In this document: piece by piece, positions 60,151 through 64,000 of the stretch | Layout: each line of letters begins with the position of its first letter | Numbering within the stretch: position 1 is the stretch's first letter | Source: Microbacterium sp. W4I4 | GTDB taxonomy: Bacteria; Actinomycetota; Actinomycetes; Actinomycetales; Microbacteriaceae | Direction of reading: 5' to 3' | Assembly (NCBI RefSeq): GCF_030816235.1 | Contig: NZ_JAUSXT010000001.1 | Location: 2,542,001-2,606,000, forward strand | DNA length: 64,000 nucleotides | Notes under the pieces: model-generated | Databases searched by the model: none | The model's input: only the letters and a program-made list of their open reading frames with translations | Told to the model about the DNA's origin: nothing | Program-made: the position numbers and the translations under genes

Positions 60151-60156
60151 TACTCT
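60151..60156 (+). promoter_or_regulatory. -10 element TACTCT of the TetR gene, leaderless
   Basis: TACTCT, 6 nt, GTG at 60163. Confidence 0.5.
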
Positions 60157-60162
60157 GAATCC

Positions 60163-60783
60163 GTGAGCATCTCCCTTCTGCCGCCCGGCGGCTCCCGCCC
60201 CAAACGGGCGGATGCGGTGCGCAATCACCAGCGGCTGATCGCCGCCGCGCAGGAGGTGCTCGCCGAGCACGGGCCGGCCGGGATCACGATGGACGGGCTC
60301 GCCGAGCGCACCGGACTCGGCAAGGGCACGGTCGTGCGCGCCTTCGGCTCCCGGGCAGGGATCTTCCGCGACCTGCTCGGCACTGACGAGCTCGCATTCC
60401 AGGAGCGCGTCATGCGGGGGGAGCCTCCATTGGGTCCGGGTACGGGTCCGGTTGAACGCCTGATCGCATACGGTCGTGCGCGCTACGCGCACCTGGTCGA
60501 TCACCTGCAGGTCATGCGCGAGACGCTCGAGCCGGGCAGCGAGGTGCCCGCCTCGGGGGTGCAGTTCACTCAGATCCACATCCGGATGCTGCTCGCACAA
60601 GCGCATATCGGCGTCGAGGATCTCGACAACCTGGCGGTTCAGCTCACGCTGGCGCTGGAGGGTCCGCTGCTCCTCGCGCTGCACGCTCCGCCGCCGGCGA
60701 CGGCGCGCAACGTCGGCTTGTTCGAGGACAGCTGGCAGACGCTCATCGAGCGGGTCTGCACGCGTCCTGCATCCGAGAGCTGA
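60163..60783 (+). CDS. TetR-family transcriptional regulator
   Basis: 206 residues. HTH TMDGLAERTGLGKGTVVRAF; all-helical ligand domain after residue 75. Divergent from the SDR/reductase/azoreductase operon and its operator sits between them, so it probably represses that operon until a quinone-like or electrophilic ligand binds. Confidence 0.88.
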   Translation: MSISLLPPGGSRPKRADAVRNHQRLIAAAQEVLAEHGPAGITMDGLAERTGLGKGTVVRAFGSRAGIFRDLLGTDELAFQERVMRGEPPLGPGTGPVERLIAYGRARYAHLVDHLQVMRETLEPGSEVPASGVQFTQIHIRMLLAQAHIGVEDLDNLAVQLTLALEGPLLLALHAPPPATARNVGLFEDSWQTLIERVCTRPASES

Positions 60784-60792
60784 GCGCGGCGA

Positions 60793-61149
60793 TCAGATCG
60801 ACAGCACTCCCGCGACCGAGGTCAGCGCGCCCGGCAGCAGTCGGTAGTACGCCCAGGTGCCGCGCTTGGAGCGCGACAGGAACCCGGCTTCGGTGAGCAC
60901 CTTCAGGTGATGCGAGACCGTGGGCTGCGAGAGTCCGACGGGTTCGATCAGGTCGCACACGCAGGCCTCCTGCCCCTCCGACGACGCGACGATGGACAGC
61001 AGTCGAAGTCGTGCGGGATCGGCGAGGGCCTTCAGGGTGATCGAGAGCTGTTCGGCATCCGCCTGCGTGAGCGGCTCCTTCGCCAGTGGAGCGCAGCACG
61101 CCTCACCGCTCGGAGCGGTGACGTCGGTGACCTCGAGCATCGTGACCAT
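60793..61149 (-). CDS. arsR: ArsR-family metalloid-responsive repressor
   Basis: 118 residues. The metal site ACVCDL lies at the start of helix 3 as in As(III)-sensing ArsR; HTH LSQPTVSHHLKVLTEAGFL; wing RSKRGTWAYYRLL. A second Cys pair near the N-terminus (GEACCAPL) may add a ligand. Leaderless promoter (TATCAT, 6 nt). Divergent from a flavoprotein with a Cys-rich end. Arsenite or antimonite is the likely signal. Confidence 0.88.
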   Translation of the reverse strand: MVTMLEVTDVTAPSGEACCAPLAKEPLTQADAEQLSITLKALADPARLRLLSIVASSEGQEACVCDLIEPVGLSQPTVSHHLKVLTEAGFLSRSKRGTWAYYRLLPGALTSVAGVLSI

Positions 61150-61155
61150 GCATCG

Positions 61156-61161
61156 ATGATA
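61156..61161 (-). promoter_or_regulatory. -10 element TATCAT of arsR, leaderless
   Basis: On the minus strand TATCAT, then CGATGC, then ATG at 61149. Confidence 0.5.
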
Positions 61162-61162
61162 G

Positions 61163-61220
61163 TCGATATTGACAAGCATCGATATATGTGTCGATACTGA
61201 ATATCGACGTTCATCGATAT
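61163..61220. promoter_or_regulatory. Array of TCGATA words, ArsR operator region
   Basis: GTCGATA-CTGAA-TATCGAC (61190-61208) is a 7-bp perfect inverted repeat. CATCGATAT occurs on both sides (61177-61185, 61212-61220), and another TCGATAT at 61163. The region lies between arsR and the flavoprotein gene and should bind ArsR, perhaps cooperatively. Confidence 0.65.
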
Positions 61221-61236
61221 GTGCCGGGAGGCCAGT

Positions 61237-62538
61237 ATGACTCTGCTCGATCTGACGCCCCGTTCGGTCCTGACCGATCGCCTCGCGACGCTGCCCGTGG
61301 TGATCATCGGCGCCGGTCCCATCGGACTTGCCGCGGCGGCGAACCTGGCCGAGCGGGGCATCGACTTCGTGGTGCTGGAAGCCGGCGACCGGCCGGCATC
61401 CTCGGTGCGCCTGTGGGGGCACACCCGACTGTTCTCGCCCTGGCGGCACCTGATCGATCCCGCATCCAGACGTCTTCTGGACGCGGCCGGGTGGGTTCCA
61501 CCGCTCGATGAGGGCCGCGCGCCGAGCGGCCAGGAGCTGGTCGACGAATACCTGCAGCCGCTCGCCGAGCTCGACGCGATCCGCACCCGCATCCGATACG
61601 GCACTCGTGTGACGGCGGTGGCCCGCCAGGGCATGGATCGCACCCGCACCGCAGGCCGGGAGGCGACGCCGTTCCTGCTGCGCGTCACGACGGATGCCGG
61701 AGAAGTGAAGGAGATGACCGGTCGGGCGGTGATCGACGCCTCCGGTACCTACACGACCCCCAATCCGTTGGCCTCGTCCGGGCTGGCGCCGATCGGTGAC
61801 GCCGTCGATCGCATCCTGCACGCGCTGCCCGACGTTATGGGCGCCGACCGTGCGAAGTTCTCGGGCCGCCACACCACCGTCGTGGGTGCCGGGCACTCCG
61901 CGGCGAACACCTTGATCGCGCTGGCAGAGCTGGCGAGGACCGAGCCGGGTACCCGCGTGACCTGGTTGATCCGCAACGCATCCGCCGTGCGCGTGTCCTC
62001 CTCGGCCGACGACGAGCTGGCCGACCGTGCGCGTCTCGGCTCGCGCGTCGATCAGCTCGTGGAAGCCGGTGTCATCGAGAAGGTCGACTCCTTCGAGATC
62101 GTCGCCGTCGAGCGCCGGGATGGCGGCATCCGACTCCGCGGCACGCGGCGAGGCGAGCCGGCCGCCCACGACACGGATCTGGTCGTGGGGGCGACGGGCT
62201 TCCGGCCGGATGTGGACATGCTCCGAGAGATCCGGGTGCAGCTGGACGACATCGTCGAGGCGCCGGTCCGGCTGGCCCCGCTGATCGATCCGAACGTGCA
62301 CTCCTGCGGAACCGTCGCCCCGCACGGATTCGACGAACTGCGGCATCCCGAGTCCGGGTTCTTCCTGGTGGGGATGAAGTCCTACGGTCGTGCGCCGACG
62401 TTCCTGCTCGCCACCGGATACGAGCAGGTCCGGTCGGTGGTCGCCTGGCTGGACGGCGACATGCGCGCCGCGACGGAGGTTCGGCTCACGCTCCCGGCGA
62501 CCGGAGTGTGCTCCACGGACTCCGGCGGATGCTGCTGA
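61237..62538 (+). CDS. FAD-dependent oxidoreductase, ArsO-like, with Cys-rich tail
   Basis: 433 residues. FAD motif VVIIGAGPIGLAAAANLAER, NADPH motif TTVVGAGHSAANTLIALAEL and VVGATGFRPD near 320 mark a flavin monooxygenase-like enzyme. The C-terminus ends CSTDSGGCC, three Cys that could bind As(III). Such genes next to arsR are often called arsO/arsT and are thought to process arsenicals. No ACR3 or ArsC gene is in the window. SD GGGAGG before ATG at 61237. Confidence 0.8.
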   Translation: MTLLDLTPRSVLTDRLATLPVVIIGAGPIGLAAAANLAERGIDFVVLEAGDRPASSVRLWGHTRLFSPWRHLIDPASRRLLDAAGWVPPLDEGRAPSGQELVDEYLQPLAELDAIRTRIRYGTRVTAVARQGMDRTRTAGREATPFLLRVTTDAGEVKEMTGRAVIDASGTYTTPNPLASSGLAPIGDAVDRILHALPDVMGADRAKFSGRHTTVVGAGHSAANTLIALAELARTEPGTRVTWLIRNASAVRVSSSADDELADRARLGSRVDQLVEAGVIEKVDSFEIVAVERRDGGIRLRGTRRGEPAAHDTDLVVGATGFRPDVDMLREIRVQLDDIVEAPVRLAPLIDPNVHSCGTVAPHGFDELRHPESGFFLVGMKSYGRAPTFLLATGYEQVRSVVAWLDGDMRAATEVRLTLPATGVCSTDSGGCC

Positions 62539-62557
62539 GGATGCCTGCCCGCGCCGC

Positions 62558-63433
62558 TCACAGGAAGCGGGCCTCGCGGGTCGTCGTGCGGATCCGGTAG
62601 AGGCTCGCCGTCGCCGCGATGAAGAGCTCGTCACCGTCGTCTCCGCCGAAGCACAGGTTGGCGACGACTTCGGGAACCGGGATGAAGAGCAGCTCTTCGC
62701 CGCTGGAGGAGTAGACGTGCACGCCGTCGCCCGCGGACGACCACACGCGGCCATCGACGTCGACGGCGATGCCGTCGGAGAGGCCGACCTCGATGGAGGC
62801 GAAGTGGCGTCCGCCGCTCGCGGTGGCGCCGTGCACGTCGTAGGCGCGGATCCAGTGCCCGGGTCCGTCGTCGAGAGCCGCTGCGGTGTCGGAGACGTAC
62901 ACCGTCGTCCCGTCCGGGGAGAAGGCGATGCCGTTGGGGCGGACGATGTCGTCGATGACGGAGGTGAGGCCGTCTGCCTCGGACCATCGGAACACCCGGC
63001 AGTCGCCGTATTCGCGCTCGCCGGGATGGCCCTCCCGGGGCTGCCGGATGCCGTAGTCGGGGTCGGTGAACCAGAACGAGCCGTCGGGCGCGAGGGCCAC
63101 GTCGTTCGGGGAGTTGAGGCGATGCTCGCCCCAGTGCGCGACGAGCTCGGTGAGCTCGCCCTCGGCCGACTCCCGCTCGAGGCGTCGGCGGCCGTGCGAG
63201 CACTGCACGACGCTGCCGTCGCGGTCCCGCATCCGCCCGTTCGTGAACTCGACCTCGGAGCGGTGCACGGATGTCTCGCCGGTCGCCGCATCCCACCGCA
63301 TGATCCGGTTGCCGGGGATGTCGCTCCAGCGCACGACCCGTTCCTCCGGAATCCACAGCGGACCCTCGTTCCACGTGCCGCCGGTCGCCAACTGCTCCAG
63401 CGTCGACCCCTCGGCGATCAATCCGTGTTCCAT
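62558..63433 (-). CDS. SMP-30/gluconolactonase-type lactonase
   Basis: 291 residues, six-bladed propeller. Metal ligands fit WNEGPLWIPEE (Glu), LNSPNDVALAPDGSFWFTDP (Asn), VRPNGIAFSPDG (Asn) and VYVSDTA (Asp). Hydrolyses sugar lactones such as gluconolactone. Convergent with the flavoprotein gene; the next gene on this strand is an EamA transporter. CAGGCT lies 7 nt before ATG 63433, which favours that start over one 12 codons upstream. Confidence 0.85.
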   Translation of the reverse strand: MEHGLIAEGSTLEQLATGGTWNEGPLWIPEERVVRWSDIPGNRIMRWDAATGETSVHRSEVEFTNGRMRDRDGSVVQCSHGRRRLERESAEGELTELVAHWGEHRLNSPNDVALAPDGSFWFTDPDYGIRQPREGHPGEREYGDCRVFRWSEADGLTSVIDDIVRPNGIAFSPDGTTVYVSDTAAALDDGPGHWIRAYDVHGATASGGRHFASIEVGLSDGIAVDVDGRVWSSAGDGVHVYSSSGEELLFIPVPEVVANLCFGGDDGDELFIAATASLYRIRTTTREARFL

Positions 63434-63476
63434 TCGCCCGAGCCTGGCGGCTGTCGCGGAGGGAGTCAAGCCGGGG

Positions 63477-64000
63477 TCACCCCTCGACTCGGGCCACCGG
63501 CGTGGCGCGCGGCGCGCGCAGCTCGAGACGCTGACCCCACATGGTGCCGATGAGGACGAGCACCACGCCGACGATCCCCGCCGGGCCGAGGTGATCGCCG
63601 GCGATGGTCACGCCGATCAGCGCGGCCCACACGGGCTCGGTGCCCAGCAGCAGGCTGACGCGAGTAGGAGAAGTGCGGCGCACCGCCCACATCTGGATGA
63701 AGAACGGGAACACCGTGCAGACGATCACGAGATAGGCCATCCACACCGTCAGGCCCGGACCCAGTGCCAGCGCGTAGGTCCAGCTCGGCACGCCCCACAC
63801 GCTGGACAGCGCGAGGAAGACGATCGCGCAGGTGAGCATCTGGACGAAGGTGAGCGAGAGAGAGTCGATCCCGCGCCCGCTGGACAGCCGGTGCATGGCG
63901 GTCACGTGCACGGCGCGCGCGAACGCGGCTACCAGGATGAGGAGGTCGCCCACCCCGAAGCCGGTGAAGCCACCGCCCGTCGCCAGGAAGTACACGCCGG
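63477..64000 (-). CDS. EamA/DMT-family transporter, 3' part
   Basis: The last 174 or so residues of a drug/metabolite exporter, five or more helices (AYLVIVCTVFPFFIQMWAVR, ALIGVTIAGDHLGPAGIVGV). Residue RVSLLLGTEPVWAALIG is the second EamA repeat. The 5' part lies beyond the window, so the start is not known. Confidence 0.82.
   Translation of the reverse strand, partial: GVYFLATGGGFTGFGVGDLLILVAAFARAVHVTAMHRLSSGRGIDSLSLTFVQMLTCAIVFLALSSVWGVPSWTYALALGPGLTVWMAYLVIVCTVFPFFIQMWAVRRTSPTRVSLLLGTEPVWAALIGVTIAGDHLGPAGIVGVVLVLIGTMWGQRLELRAPRATPVARVEG

Noticed and set aside
1..64000. tRNA, rRNA, CRISPR arrays, IS elements
   Set aside because: No T-loop-like GGTTCGAATC-type stretches in a cloverleaf setting, no regularly spaced repeats, no transposase-like protein were found by reading; a tRNAscan and HMM search would be decisive.

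Overview
The window is high-GC actinobacterial DNA, most likely Microbacterium or a close relative in Microbacteriaceae (inferred from composition, the very frequent GGATGC/GCATCC words, ATGA/GTGA operon overlaps, a cysteine-free L28-L33-S14 operon and single-gene synteny; no 16S is present). It is dense chromosomal sequence with no prophage, IS element, CRISPR array or tRNA that I can see.

Layout. 0-7 kb: tail of an unknown gene, a sugar-dehydrogenase lipoprotein bracketed by two copies of a nested repeat, a drug-efflux MFS pump, purB (apparently with a CTG start coupled to a low-molecular-weight tyrosine phosphatase) and a small-helical-protein plus hydrolase pair. 7-14 kb: a Doc/ribbon-helix-helix toxin-antitoxin pair, two aminotransferases, then E1alpha-E1beta-E2 of a branched-chain or pyruvate dehydrogenase. 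14-25.4 kb: a minus-strand catabolic island with an MshB-like deacetylase, ROK regulator, Fbp-type ABC importer, argininosuccinate-lyase-like enzyme, ROK kinase-like protein and a Tat-exported PIG-L deacetylase; a shared motif lies upstream of both deacetylase genes. 25.5-33.7 kb: a zinc block, znuABC with a Zur box, a DivIVA-like coiled coil, zur and two membrane proteins.

33.7-42.4 kb: a DNA glycosylase, a LacI/dehydrogenase/sugar-ABC island, rpmB-rpmG-rpsN behind a long structured leader, a DUF559 nuclease-like gene bracketed by two nested palindromic repeats, and hup. 42.4-50.4 kb: copper genes (a frameshifted CopD-CtaG fusion, CopC), a Pif1-type helicase and a serine-hydrolase-like lipoprotein that has lost its catalytic residues. 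50.4-64 kb: a YeiH exporter with its LysR regulator, a UvrD-type helicase, an ASCH/aspartate-dehydrogenase pair facing away from a 36-bp perfect palindrome, redox enzymes under MarR and TetR regulators, an ArsR/flavoprotein pair, an SMP-30 lactonase and part of an EamA transporter.

Three themes run through the window. First, at least thirteen genes have a TANNNT hexamer ending 6-7 nt before the start codon, the layout of leaderless transcription. Second, several unrelated short words build intergenic arrays of four half-sites (two direct plus two inverted, or two consecutive hairpins). Third, a dispersed GGTYCCTGAGC...CGAAGGG repeat is inserted in frame in two coding sequences.
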